Assembly: GCA_964478625.1 (NCBI GenBank)
Contig: CAYZJH010000005.1
Coordinates: 1-64,000 of the forward strand
From: SKZT01 sp964478625
GTDB taxonomy: Bacteria; Desulfobacterota; Desulfobacteria; Desulfobacterales; SKZT01
Direction: 5' to 3'
DNA: 64,000 nt
A program made the translations under genes and the position numbers. The notes under the pieces are model-generated. The model saw only the letters and a program-made list of their open reading frames with translations, was not told the origin of the DNA and searched no databases. Shown here in pieces: positions 1-9,029 of this stretch. Numbering within the stretch: position 1 is the first letter of the stretch; every line of letters begins with the position of its first letter.

Positions 1-9
1 ATTCAAATT

Positions 10-242
10 GTCATTCTGAGGAGGCCAACATCTTACACGATCATATGGCACACCCTCAGCGGTCAAAGAAGAATCTTTCCTTCACGCCGGCACGGTCTTT
101 CTTTTTTCAACCCCATGCCGAACCTGATGACCGGTCCGGTTTCAGGAAGAGAGATTCTTCGGTCGCCGTGGTTTCAATTTACTTCATGGCAAATATTTTC
201 TTTTCAGGCTCCGGTTGTTGCGAATTGCTCCCTCAGAATGAC
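10..242. repeat. Dispersed inverted-repeat element, family 1, copy A
   Basis: The left end reads GTCATTCTGAGGAGGCC (10-26) and the right end CCTCAGAATGAC (231-242), so the termini are inverted. A nested inverted pair built on GAAGAATCT / AGATTCTTCG lies inside. Full copies recur at 8786-8962 and 36768-36998, with single arms near 7061-7100 and 37535-37557. Short open frames across it look like chance. It resembles a non-autonomous MITE-like repeat; no transposase is present. Confidence 0.6.
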
Positions 243-279
243 ATGCAAGAACAGGCGCCATCCATGCGATATAACCATT

Positions 280-346
280 GGACCGGATACCGGTTCCCGG
301 TTCAGGCCCGGGACAGGCTTCGCCGGTATGAGGTTAGGAGTTTTCG
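280..346. repeat. Dispersed repeat, family 2 fragment
   Basis: GC-rich palindromic segment containing CCGGTTCCCGGTTCAGGCCC and GACAGGCTTCGCCGG. The same wording recurs at 29070-29108, so this is a fragment of the intergenic repeat family with full copies at 1250-1356, 13624-13722 and 29003-29115. No coding role is seen. Confidence 0.45.
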
Positions 347-390
347 GCAATTGAAATCGTTCAATTTGGGTATGAAATAGTTGCACCCGG

Positions 391-936
391 CTATTCGCCG
401 CCGCAGGCTTTGAACCCGGCCGCTACTTTTGTACAATCGATTGTGTATGTTCCGGTGAGTCCAATTTGACCGGAACACCGGCTTTTTCCGGTAGTAATGC
501 CGCGCAGAGAAACGACAACTTTTTTCCAATAGGACTGAGCCGCTGCCGGTACACCGGTACTGCAGCATGTCATAAATTCGAGCTGTTTTTTGATATCCTG
601 CACATTATAGGATTCAACCCCCCTGTTATAGGTACACAAATCAGGTTTTGTGCCGGTCCATCGTGTTTCCCAATGTTTTTTTATACAATTCTGAGCGTGT
701 CCGCGGGCCCGTTCCCGACATCTGTTAGGCACCAGATTTCCACAGTTCCCCCGGCTTTCGAAATCACCAAACCGGATTTTTGGACCGCTTTGAATAGGAT
801 CATCGTTAATGGAAAGGTATTGAAGCTCATAATAGCTTTGGCAACGCCTGACGGTATCTGCGTTGACTGTTCCACCACCTAGTATCAGCAATAAAACCCC
901 TGACAGAATCGCACTTTTTAGGACTAATCCGCTCAT
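391..936 (-). CDS. Secreted cysteine-rich hypothetical protein
   Basis: A protein of 181 residues that I do not recognise. Residues 1-26 form a typical Sec signal peptide: a Leu/Ile-rich core followed by GGGTVNA and probable cleavage before Asp27. The mature part holds ten cysteines, including a CC pair, which suggests disulfide bonds outside the cytoplasm. It is otherwise basic and Gly/Thr-rich with no known motif. The start is well supported by AAGGAGG 6 bases before the ATG. It stands alone: repeats lie on both sides and no operon partner is visible. The real signal peptide, ribosome site and even cysteine spacing argue against a chance frame. Function is unknown. Confidence 0.6.
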   Translation of the reverse strand: MSGLVLKSAILSGVLLLILGGGTVNADTVRRCQSYYELQYLSINDDPIQSGPKIRFGDFESRGNCGNLVPNRCRERARGHAQNCIKKHWETRWTGTKPDLCTYNRGVESYNVQDIKKQLEFMTCCSTGVPAAAQSYWKKVVVSLRGITTGKSRCSGQIGLTGTYTIDCTKVAAGFKACGGE

Positions 937-1249
937 GATGCGCCTCCTTGTTCTAACCGGATAAACGATTATATTCTTACTTTCTCAAGGTATTTCCCCT
1001 CATCAGCAACCGGGCCTTCGTGTAAATCCATCCGGGAGCCAAAGTTGAGCGATTCCACTTGGAAAAAGTCATTGTTCTCAATCCGGCGTTAACCGGTATC
1101 CGGTGTGATGGTTGGACCTCCTGGATAGAGCTGAAATGCATCAGCCGCTTTCCTCATAGAAATTGAAGGGTTCTGTTCGGAAATATAAAGACAATAACGG
1201 GGAATGGATTAAATTAGAATCAGAAATTTCAATCCTGCCAGTCGGAAAT

Positions 1250-1356
1250 TCTCCGTCATGCCGGACTCGATTCGGTATCCGAAAAAGCCGACTTCTGGAA
1301 TCCATCCGGATTCCGACTCCCGATTCTAGCCCGGAACAGGCTTTATCGGAATAACG
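1250..1356. repeat. Dispersed repeat, family 2, copy A
   Basis: Begins TTCTCCGTCATGCCGGACT and runs through TGGAATCCATCCGGATTCC to a GGCTTTATCGGAATAACG end. It matches copies at 13624-13722 and 29003-29115 and an inverted partial copy at 9030-9096. It looks like a structured intergenic repeat with an imperfect palindrome. It occupies much of the gap between the secreted protein at 391-936 and the riboswitch; the remainder (937-1249 and 1357-1567) shows nothing I can name. Confidence 0.5.
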
Positions 1357-1567
1357 ATCCAAAAAGATTGATATTAAATGATCTCGGGTATGTTTGAGAA
1401 ATTAAGACTGTCAGGTTTCCATGTCAATTATCATTTTTTCTTCTGAAAGAACTTTTCATTCAGGCTCCTTTGATTTTTCAACTCAACACCCTAAACCGCC
1501 ATCGGTTAAATTTCGTTGCATTTTGTATAGGGTTGTGATTTAAAACTGATTCAAAATTCTGCGTGGG

Positions 1568-1752
1568 TGTTGTGGGTGTTTCTCCCATGATGAAAAGGGA
1601 ATACGGTGAAAGTCCGTAGCGTTGGACCGGCGCTGTAAGCAGGGACTTTCGGGTCGCAGGATGCCACTGTCCATAATCGCGGGATGGGAAGGCGCGGCCG
1701 GATACAGGGATGATCTGCAAGCCAGAAGACCTGCCCGTGCAGAAATGATGGA
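1568..1752 (+). promoter_or_regulatory. Cobalamin (AdoCbl) riboswitch upstream of cobT
   Basis: Conserved B12-aptamer blocks appear in the right order: AAAGGGAATACGGTGAAAGTC, then GACCGGCGCTGTAAGC, the TGCCACTG block, GGGAAGGCGCGGC, and the 3' block AAGCCAGAAGACCTGCC. It precedes cobT by about 100 bases on the same strand, and a terminator hairpin lies in between. Binding of cobalamin should therefore reduce cobT expression (inference from family behaviour). Confidence 0.93.
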
Positions 1753-1770
1753 ATCTATTATCAGATGGTT

Positions 1771-1812
1771 ACCGTGTTAGGGGGTCATTTCCTTGTCACG
1801 GTTTTTTTTTTT
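1771..1812 (+). terminator. Rho-independent terminator, expression platform of the riboswitch
   Basis: ACCGTG (1771-1776) pairs with CACGGT (1797-1802), with a further AGG/CCT pairing inside, followed by an unbroken run of eleven T. It lies between the aptamer and the cobT start, as expected for transcriptional attenuation. Confidence 0.8.
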
Positions 1813-1849
1813 GCCTGAAATTATTTGAATTTTCTGGAGACCGACAGAC

Positions 1850-2908
1850 ATGAACCTCATAGATAAAACCATAAATCAGATCAAAGTTCCTGACAAAACA
1901 GTTTATGAAACCGCCAAAGAGCGTCTTCGCCAACAGGCCAGGCCGGCAGGAAGTCTTGGCATCCTTGAAGAAGTCAGCGCACGGCTGGCCGGAATTTTTG
2001 GGACCCTGGATGTTCGGCTGAAAAACAGAATCGTGGTGACCTGTGCCGGAGATCACGGCATTTGCGAAGAGGGGGTCAGCCTGTTTCCCCCGGAAGTGAC
2101 CCCGCAGATGGTCTATAACTTTGTCAGCGACGGCGCTTCGATCAATGTGCTGGCCAGGCATGCCGGGGCAAGGGTTTGCGTGGCCGACCTGGGAGTCAAT
2201 CATGATTTTGAGCCGCACCTTCCCATATTTCACAAAAAAGTACGAAAAGGGACCGCCAATTTTTCCAAAGGACCGGCCATGACCAGGGATGAAGCGATCA
2301 GAAGCGTGGAGGCCGGAATTGAAATCGTCGAAGAATTGCTTCAGGACGGCCCCGTGGATATTCTGGGGACCGGAGACATGGGAATCGGAAACACCACACC
2401 TTCAACAGCCATTATTGCGGTCTACTCAAAGCTTCCGGTGTCACGCCTTGTGGGAAGAGGCACCGGCGTGGACAATGCCGGCCTTGAACGGAAAATCAGG
2501 GCCATCCAAACCGGAATAAACGTTAACCTGCCCGACCCTTCAGATCCAATCGATGTTCTGGCCAAAGTCGGTGGTTTTGAAATCGGCGGGCTGGCCGGTC
2601 TGGTAATCGGGGCAGCCGCCCATTCCATCCCGGTCATTTGCGACGGTCTTATCTCCACAGCCGGAGCACTGCTTGCCTGCGAAATATCACCCATGGCAAG
2701 ACAATACCTGTTTGCAGGTCACCATTCGGTTGAAACCGGCCATCGTTTTATGCTGGATCATCTCAAGCTTGAACCCCTGCTCGATTTAAAGTTCAGACTT
2801 GGCGAAGGAACCGGAGCCGCACTGGCCATGGAACTGATGGATGCGGCCACGAGAATTTTATTCGAGATCAAGACGTTCGATGAAGTAGCCATCCGCGATG
2901 CCCAATAG
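1850..2908 (+). CDS. cobT: Nicotinate-nucleotide--dimethylbenzimidazole phosphoribosyltransferase
   Basis: CobT makes alpha-ribazole phosphate from nicotinate mononucleotide and a lower-ligand base such as 5,6-dimethylbenzimidazole, for the nucleotide loop of cobalamin. The 352-residue length is normal. The family signature GTGDMGIGNTTPSTA lies at about 173-187, GRGTGVDNAGLERK at about 202-215, and the catalytic glutamate is Glu319 in LGEGTGAA, corresponding to Glu317 of Salmonella CobT. The start has a GGAG 11 bases upstream. The gene is alone behind a cobalamin riboswitch and terminator, so it is probably repressed by its end product. No other cob gene is in the window, so the rest of the pathway must lie elsewhere. 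Confidence 0.96.
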   Translation: MNLIDKTINQIKVPDKTVYETAKERLRQQARPAGSLGILEEVSARLAGIFGTLDVRLKNRIVVTCAGDHGICEEGVSLFPPEVTPQMVYNFVSDGASINVLARHAGARVCVADLGVNHDFEPHLPIFHKKVRKGTANFSKGPAMTRDEAIRSVEAGIEIVEELLQDGPVDILGTGDMGIGNTTPSTAIIAVYSKLPVSRLVGRGTGVDNAGLERKIRAIQTGINVNLPDPSDPIDVLAKVGGFEIGGLAGLVIGAAAHSIPVICDGLISTAGALLACEISPMARQYLFAGHHSVETGHRFMLDHLKLEPLLDLKFRLGEGTGAALAMELMDAATRILFEIKTFDEVAIRDAQ

Positions 2909-3255
2909 AATTAGAGATCGGAAAACTTTTCATCGAATTTCGGCCAAATTTTTCCCATTAAAATTCCATCGCTCAGGAAAAGGCAAGAAGGTGTGAAGTT
3001 GGCGAAAAACCAGGGAATCAGGCATTATTGAATCCCTTCAGCAGCAGACTCCAAGGTTTCCGGCGAAGTCCGGGGCACCATCCGGAATTCGCCGGAAAAA
3101 ACTTGAACAGGGGACATGATCTCGCACCTGTCATTTCCAACCTCATTCATGCCCCATTAGGAAACCAACATAGTAGGGTATTCATCGACAAAGTCAACAG
3201 CACATATCAGATATTGAGGACGAACTGATCAGGTTCTGGATAGAGAAACCATTAA
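2909..3255. other. Gap between cobT and desulforedoxin
   Basis: The region lies between convergent genes. I see no convincing terminator, repeat or coding sequence; a 66-codon frame at 3028-3228 has no ribosome site and an unremarkable composition. Confidence 0.4.
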
Positions 3256-3423
3256 TCAGGGTGTACCAGGTCTCTGGAAGTCATGAATCAGTCGTTTACC
3301 TTCATCCGGGGTCACATTGATCATTTTCTCCCCGCAACAAACCAGCTCCCCTGCCCCTTCCTGCATTACAGCGATAATCTGATTGCATTTGAGGCATTTA
3401 AACACCTCACCTTTCTTTGCCAT
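3256..3423 (-). CDS. Desulforedoxin / desulfoferrodoxin N-terminal-like iron protein
   Basis: A 55-residue protein that carries a rubredoxin-like Fe(Cys)4 centre: CLKC (residues 9-12 of the MAKKGEV start) and an adjacent CC pair in ELVCCGEKM. This is the desulforedoxin pattern, also the N-terminal domain of desulfoferrodoxin. The C-terminal superoxide reductase domain is absent, so it is a free-standing electron carrier or iron protein. The start is the ATG at 3423, preceded by AGGAGGATGCC; a longer reading to 3489 has no ribosome site. It stands alone and fits an anaerobe's oxygen or redox defence. After the core follows a short tail, VTPDEGKRLIHDF, not found in the 36-residue classical protein. 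Confidence 0.88.
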   Translation of the reverse strand: MAKKGEVFKCLKCNQIIAVMQEGAGELVCCGEKMINVTPDEGKRLIHDFQRPGTP

Positions 3424-3489
3424 GGCATCCTCCTTTTCCTTAATGTTGAATAACGAATTTTGATACGGGTTTCCATAAACCTGTATCAA

Positions 3490-4000
3490 AATCTATTCTT
3501 AGGGTTTCTTTCTCAAAAATGACTTTGTCTCAACATACTAAACAGATAGATAACCGATGGTAAGGAATTTGGATCAATTAAAAACAGCCTAAATAGTGAC
3601 CTAACTTTTGTCAAGAAAAATATCTGAATTTTCAACTCACAACTGAAACGGGTTTAATGCATCCAGGTCAAATGCTTCAATCACCGGTCTTCGCCTGAGC
3701 AGGTAAACCTGGAAAAATTTTCTTCGTTTACGGGCTCCAGGTGAAATGAGAAAAAAACAGCCTCAAACTGTCTGGCACTGGAAAGCTCCTAAGGAATTTA
3801 TTAAATATCATTGGGGTATTTAGGATGTGAATTACAAATGTTGCACTTTGTCAAAACATACCTTTTTAAAAATATCCTTTTTTGCTATATAATCTATTAG
3901 GAATGGCATTTTTCTAAGAGTTTTGTAAGGAAATTATCGTTATGAATTTGGTTTTTGGATCTTTCCCTTCCCTGGAACGTGGGTGCGGTAAGGGAGAAAT
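3490..4000. other. AT-rich intergenic region upstream of the DUF2868 gene
   Basis: A gap of about 510 bases between divergent genes. A TATAAT hexamer is at 3889-3894, but no -35 element at normal spacing is convincing. No repeat family member or gene was found. Confidence 0.35.
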
Positions 4001-5596
4001 ATGGTTCACATGAAAAATATCTGGCAAATCCATGACCTGATTGACCTGGAATACTTTCTCGGGAAAAAATTCAGGGAACCGGTAGAAAACAACGATAAGG
4101 AAAGTAGAAATTTTGACAGGACGGCATATCTTTCGTTTCCGGACCATGACCGGCAATCGGACAATTCGATCTACCGGAAAAGATTGATCAGGCACTGGCT
4201 TGAAAAACGGCGGGAACAGGAGAAAATATCGGGAAATACAAAAGGGGTACTTCCGGGTGACGCATTCTTGGATGCCATGGGAATCATCAGGCTTTTGACC
4301 CTGTGTATCGCCCTTGTTTGCGGAGCCGGCTTGACATGGAGCCTGTTATCCTACCAGGGGAAAGAGCCTGTCAATGTGTTTACATGTCTTTGGGTTCTTG
4401 TCGCACCTCAGGTGTTGCTTTTGTTTTTACTGGTGATTTCATCATCGCTGCACAAAATTCGGATTTTGAAATCTTTTAAGATGCTATATCCGATGGTTAC
4501 GACCATTGTTCTGGGAACCCTGAGAAAAGTCGGCCATTTTGCGGAAAAAAGGACAGATACCGACATGGCCAACCGGATCAGGGAAACCTATGCCTTGTTG
4601 GGAAAAACTAAAACCGTGTATGGATCTGTTTTTTTCTGGCCCATCTTTATTCTGTCACAACTTTTCGGCATTTTTTTCAATTTAGGGGTTCTGGGTGCCA
4701 TGTTTATCAAGGTTGCCATCACGGACCTGGCTTTCGGATGGCAGACCACTCTCCGGGTGGCTCCGGAATCCGTTCTCTATTTTGTTGAGTTTCTGGCTTT
4801 GCCTTGGTCATGGTTGTTTTCACCACCAGTTGCCCATCCGACCCTTTCGCAAATTGCCGGGTCCCAGATGATTTTAAAAGATGGTATTTTTCATCTGGCC
4901 ACAGGTGATCTGGTGGCCTGGTGGCCTTTTATTTTTCTGGCGGTCATTTTTTACGCATTCATTCCGAGACTGATTTTGTTTGGAGCAGGTTGTTATTTGA
5001 AACAACGGGCGATTGAATCCATCGATTTTAATCATGCGGAATGCGACCGGCTTCTGATACGCATGAAAACCCCTGAAATTGAAACGGTCAGCCAACCTTA
5101 CCACGGCGTGGATTCCGACGAAAAAATGGGTGAATCCGACCACACGCCTGTTGAATTTTCCGAATCCCCCCTTACACCCGCAGTCGTGCTTGTACCAGAG
5201 GAAATTTTCGAACAGTTCAGCAATGCCCGGAATGACAACAACCTGTTTGACGGGCTCGGAATTCGTCCAATAAGGGTCATCCCCGCAGAAATGGATACCA
5301 CCAGGGATATCAGCCAACTCATTCAAACCTTGGCGGAGTTAAAAGACCAAAATATTTCTTACCGGATTCTGATTGTCCAGGAAGCCTGGCAGCCTCCCAT
5401 AAAGGAAAGCATTATATGGATCAAAAGCCTTAAAGCCGCCGTAAATAAAAACGCAGGCATGGTGATCGGGCTGTTGGGAAAGCCCGGCCGGGATACATTT
5501 TTCGCCCCACCATCGGACATGGACAAACTGATCTGGAAACAGGCGATCAACAGTCTGGGAGATCCTTATATACGGGTCGAATCTTTTGGAGGATAA
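4001..5596 (+). CDS. DUF2868 membrane protein
   Basis: A 531-residue integral membrane protein. Hydrophobic segments lie at about 90-110, 125-148, 208-245 and 305-330, flanked by an N-terminal soluble part and a hydrophilic C-terminal region (about 350-531). The C-terminal region contains strand-helix alternation ending in a hydrophobic strand ISYRILIVQEAW. The layout matches DUF2868, a family of unknown function regularly found next to DUF3482 GTPases. That is exactly the case here: the GTPase starts 11 bases after this stop. The start ATG follows AGGGAGAAAT. I infer a membrane-bound partner for the GTPase; no reaction is known. Confidence 0.8.
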   Translation: MVHMKNIWQIHDLIDLEYFLGKKFREPVENNDKESRNFDRTAYLSFPDHDRQSDNSIYRKRLIRHWLEKRREQEKISGNTKGVLPGDAFLDAMGIIRLLTLCIALVCGAGLTWSLLSYQGKEPVNVFTCLWVLVAPQVLLLFLLVISSSLHKIRILKSFKMLYPMVTTIVLGTLRKVGHFAEKRTDTDMANRIRETYALLGKTKTVYGSVFFWPIFILSQLFGIFFNLGVLGAMFIKVAITDLAFGWQTTLRVAPESVLYFVEFLALPWSWLFSPPVAHPTLSQIAGSQMILKDGIFHLATGDLVAWWPFIFLAVIFYAFIPRLILFGAGCYLKQRAIESIDFNHAECDRLLIRMKTPEIETVSQPYHGVDSDEKMGESDHTPVEFSESPLTPAVVLVPEEIFEQFSNARNDNNLFDGLGIRPIRVIPAEMDTTRDISQLIQTLAELKDQNISYRILIVQEAWQPPIKESIIWIKSLKAAVNKNAGMVIGLLGKPGRDTFFAPPSDMDKLIWKQAINSLGDPYIRVESFGG

Positions 5597-5607
5597 AAAC
5601 ACCTACA

Positions 5608-7032
5608 GTGAAAGATAAATCACCTCTTTTTGCGGTTCTTGGCCATCCCAACGAAGGGAAATCTTCGGTTGTATCGACCCTGGCAGAGGATGACAGTGTC
5701 AAGATCAGTCCCACGCCCGGAGAAACGCGCGTGTGCCAGGAATATCCGGTCATCATTGATGGTCGCACGATTATCCGTTTTGTGGATACACCGGGATTTC
5801 AGAACCCCAGGCGGACACTCGAGTGGATCGAAAACTACCGGGGGCCGGCCGAACGGTTGATCCCGGAATTTATCCGCACTCATCAGGGAGATGAAAACTT
5901 TACCGATGAATGCGAACTGCTGGCACCTCTTGCAGAAGGTGCCGGCATCATTTTTGTGGTTGACGGCGCCAGACCTTTCAGGCAGATCGATTCCATTGAG
6001 ATGGAAATTCTTCGCAAAACAGGCCTTCCCCGAATGATCGTCATTAATGCCAAAGAAAAAGGTGCCCTGGAAAACATCAATATTTGGAAAAATGAAGCCA
6101 GAAAGCACTTTAACAATATAAGGCTCTTTGATGCCCATAAAGCCAGTTTCGCCCAGCGCATCGACCTTCTGGAGAGCCTTAAGCATATCGATCCGGATTG
6201 GCAACCCGCTCTCGAAGACACCATTTACGCCTTCAAGGCCGACTGGCACCATCGGCTGAATGAAACAGCATCCATTCTTGACCAACTTCTTCAAACGGTC
6301 ATCGGATATAAGGTCGAAAAAACATGCCGAGATGAAAGTGAAATTGAAGCGATACGTGATCAACTGTCTCAAATGTATCAGCAACGCATTTCAGAAATTG
6401 AAAGGAAAGCCCACAAGAGTATCAAAAAACGCTTCAAGCATAATATTTTTTCCTATGAACTTCCTCCACAGTCAATTCTTAAAAACGATCTGTTCAATAA
6501 AAAAACCTGGCAGGTTCTCGGTTTGACCCTGCGTCAATTGGCTCTAGCAGGTGCCGGTATCGGCGCAGGGATTGGTTCTCAGGTTGACCTGGCTCTGGGA
6601 GGAATCACTTTCGGAGTCTTCACGGCCATGGGAACACTTCTTGGAGCAGGATCGGCTGCAGCCGGTACCAAAAAAATTGCAGCCACCAGAATAAAAGGAA
6701 TTCCTCTGGGAGGACTCAAAATAGAAGTCGGCCCGGTGGAAAACGATCAGCTTCTTTATGTCCTCACGGATCGGTTTATTCTCTATTTTTCCCATGTGAT
6801 CAATTGGGCCCACAGTCGTCGGGACACACCCGGAGAAGGCGCTTTTGGAGATTTCGATATCACCCCGCACCTTTCCGCCAGATGGAGTGAAGAAAAAAGA
6901 CGGGTTGTCCGAAATTTTTTTACTACCCTTCGAAAAGAGGACAAAAGCCTGATTAAAAATGCTTCCACCGAATTTCGCAACACTATGGTCACCATTTTTA
7001 AGGAAATATCAGGATTTCAGCCCGGATTTTAG
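5608..7032 (+). CDS. DUF3482-type GTPase, membrane-associated
   Basis: A 474-residue GTPase of the Era/TrmE-like branch. G1 is GHPNEGKSS (12-20), a threonine-containing switch I follows at SPTPGETR, G3 is DTPG (60-63), and a degenerate G4 reads NAKEKG. The C-terminal half has a coiled-coil-like charged stretch (about 225-275) and a Gly/Ala-rich hydrophobic hairpin (LALAGAGIGAGIG to GTLLGAGSAAAG, about 310-352), likely to enter the membrane. This matches GTPase/DUF3482 proteins. The GTG start lies 15 bases after GGAGG; no better start is in frame. It is almost certainly co-transcribed with the DUF2868 gene. Role unknown; comparison with dynamin-like or ion-channel-linked GTPases is speculation. 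Confidence 0.85.
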   Translation: MKDKSPLFAVLGHPNEGKSSVVSTLAEDDSVKISPTPGETRVCQEYPVIIDGRTIIRFVDTPGFQNPRRTLEWIENYRGPAERLIPEFIRTHQGDENFTDECELLAPLAEGAGIIFVVDGARPFRQIDSIEMEILRKTGLPRMIVINAKEKGALENINIWKNEARKHFNNIRLFDAHKASFAQRIDLLESLKHIDPDWQPALEDTIYAFKADWHHRLNETASILDQLLQTVIGYKVEKTCRDESEIEAIRDQLSQMYQQRISEIERKAHKSIKKRFKHNIFSYELPPQSILKNDLFNKKTWQVLGLTLRQLALAGAGIGAGIGSQVDLALGGITFGVFTAMGTLLGAGSAAAGTKKIAATRIKGIPLGGLKIEVGPVENDQLLYVLTDRFILYFSHVINWAHSRRDTPGEGAFGDFDITPHLSARWSEEKRRVVRNFFTTLRKEDKSLIKNASTEFRNTMVTIFKEISGFQPGF

Positions 7033-7060
7033 GCAAAACCAGAATTTTCTTTCAAAACAT

Positions 7061-7100
7061 CGAATCACTGCGAGTCGCTCCCTCAGAATGACATGCAAGA
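7061..7100. repeat. Right arm of family 1 repeat
   Basis: CGAGTCGCTCCCTCAGAATG followed by ACATGCAAGA matches the right terminus of the element at 36768-36998 and of copy A. No left arm is present, so this is a remnant just downstream of the GTPase stop codon. Confidence 0.5.
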
Positions 7101-7179
7101 GACTGCTTTCGGACCATGTTAAAAATGGTTCCCGAATCGTTTTGTTGCTCAATCCGGAAAAGTCCAATCCTGATCCCTG

Positions 7180-8148
7180 TCAATTCGTGACCTTAAAATC
7201 CACTCGATTCAAAACGGCCCCGTTTTCAGCCACAGTCTCCACATGCCATGAACCGGCAAGATTTGAGCCTTTTAAGGTAATTAAACTCCATGTACGATTG
7301 CGGCGGTATTCAATTTTGAGAGGAACCTCGACATATTTTTGACCTTCATGATAATAGACGTGCTTTAATACATAGGGGACCCTGTCTGAATAAACTTCCA
7401 TCCATACATGCGGATTCTGATTTCTGCTGAGTGAAAAAACGGTTTCTCTGGAGATACATTTTCGGCCTTTAATCCCCGTGCATACAAAATTCTGGGCTAT
7501 CCGTGTACCGTAACTCGCGGATATATCTTCAGATGCCGCTGTCTCGCCGACTTTCATATCCCCGGATTCAACTGTTTCAACACCCTCTTCTGTGGACAGG
7601 CCTGAAGAATCCCCAAAGGAATCCTGTTCATCCAACCCGGTATTAGATGCTTGATCTATGGGGTGTGACTCAATTTCAGTCTCTGATTGTTTTGCCACAT
7701 GGGTTTCAACCGGAGATCCTTCCTGATCATCATCGGATTTAATCGGAATTGCGTTTTGAGCTTCAGTCTGAATTTCAGAATCTTTTCCGGAATCATCCGT
7801 CAGATGACCGACCGATGAAGACTCGGAACCGGCTATTTTTCCGGTTTCACGGGGATCTCCGCCTGTCGGTTCTTTTTGATCTGATGGAACTGGATATCGA
7901 TATTCTGCCGTTTCCAATTTATCCGGGATGGTTGCTGATTCAAGCTGATGGCTTCGGATGGTTTTCCCCGCAAAATATCCTCCCACCACTATCACCAGAA
8001 GAATCGGGATGACCATTCTGGCACGCTTGGGTTGCGGCTTGTTTTGTTCCATCTGCGCCAATATCTGCCGCTTAGCCAGATTTAGGCGCATTTCCTTTAA
8101 TTTGTTCCGAAATTCCCTATCCTTGTTTTCAATATATTCTTTTTCCAT
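7180..8148 (-). CDS. DUF2914 domain membrane-anchored protein
   Basis: A 322-residue protein with an N-terminal basic cytoplasmic helix (about 1-45), one transmembrane helix (ARMVIPILLVIVVGGYFAG, about 43-61), a long acidic, Ser/Glu/Asp-rich linker (about 75-210) and a C-terminal domain of about 100 residues. The domain begins RIAQNFVCTGIKGRKC and has the W-x-E-V-Y and WSLITLKGSNLAGSWHVE pattern of DUF2914. That domain is found outside the membrane in many Desulfobacterota proteins and has no known activity. The linker is low complexity, which suggests a spacer holding the domain away from the membrane. The gene runs against the GTPase and is probably monocistronic. Confidence 0.75.
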   Translation of the reverse strand: MEKEYIENKDREFRNKLKEMRLNLAKRQILAQMEQNKPQPKRARMVIPILLVIVVGGYFAGKTIRSHQLESATIPDKLETAEYRYPVPSDQKEPTGGDPRETGKIAGSESSSVGHLTDDSGKDSEIQTEAQNAIPIKSDDDQEGSPVETHVAKQSETEIESHPIDQASNTGLDEQDSFGDSSGLSTEEGVETVESGDMKVGETAASEDISASYGTRIAQNFVCTGIKGRKCISRETVFSLSRNQNPHVWMEVYSDRVPYVLKHVYYHEGQKYVEVPLKIEYRRNRTWSLITLKGSNLAGSWHVETVAENGAVLNRVDFKVTN

Positions 8149-8785
8149 TCAGTTTCTCACAGCAGATGATATGATTGTATATGCAAAGATTACCTATTGT
8201 AAAACCAATCAATCAAGCGGATATTCAAAAAAAGGTTCTGTTTCAACTTCTTTTTTTTGAAGCCAAATTAAAACCGCTTCAATGAAAGGGCATTGAAATG
8301 GTGCAAATATGGCAGATCGCTGATTGTGTGTCAAGAAGCAATTGTCCACAATATCTTGAGAATTTTGAACCTCATGACCCAATGGGTGCCTTTTTGGATG
8401 CAGCCATGGGGAATCGGATCCCCATCAGGGAAAACGAATTCGATGTCATGAGCTTTCATTCCGATTTTAAGTGCTATAATAAAATCCAGGTGGATTGAGA
8501 TGAGTTTTGTTGGGATTGGGTTATTTGTACTCAACATTTTTATTTCTGCTAAATAAAAAGGTTTCAGTATTCAGTGTTCGGTGTTCAGGGAAGCGACCCA
8601 ACAGTCTGGAACCCTTTCTCAAACGTGACCACAGACACCTTGCTATTTATCGGTTCGGGCCCGGCACAGCCGGGTGGAGCGCGTAAAAGTACTTTGGATC
8701 AATCATCATCGATCTTTTTTATATCGTCATTCCGGCGAAAGCCGCATTAAGGTCAAGTTAAGAAATTAAATAGGAATTCAAGGTT

Positions 8786-8962
8786 GTCATTCTGAGGAGG
8801 CCGACATGGTAAACGGTTATATGGCACGCGGTGAATGGCCGACAAAGAATCTTTCCTGCACACCAGTACGGTATCTTTGGTTTAAACTTCGAGTCGGATT
8901 CGATAACCGGACCAGACTCGGGAAGAGAGATTCTTCGGTCGCTGCCGCTCCCTCAGAATGAC
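8786..8962. repeat. Dispersed inverted-repeat element, family 1, copy B
   Basis: Left end GTCATTCTGAGGAGGCC and right end CCTCAGAATGAC, with internal AAGAATCTTTCC and GAGATTCTTCGGTCGC arms as in copies A and C. At 177 bases it is shorter than the others (about 232), the difference lying in the centre. This suggests stem arms are conserved while the loop varies. Confidence 0.6.
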
Positions 8963-9029
8963 AGGTAATAAAACGTTTTTGGCCCCTAATGCTGGTATTA
9001 TAAGGACCGTAACTTGACGCCATTGGGCA

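Noticed and set aside
3028..3228. Small open frame after cobT
   Set aside because: No ribosome site and a His/Asn/Arg-rich composition without motif; likely chance.
3771..3790. Sigma-54 promoter-like TGGCACTGGAAAGC
   Set aside because: Spacing between the GG and GC elements is 9 bases instead of 10, and no gene follows closely.
5620..6384. Open frame of 254 codons on the minus strand
   Set aside because: It is antisense to the GTPase gene, whose motifs are clear; the translation looks random.
8298..8498. Possible 66-residue gene
   Set aside because: A weak ribosome site exists but there is no recognisable composition or motif, and an equal-length frame opposes it. Left as unannotated.
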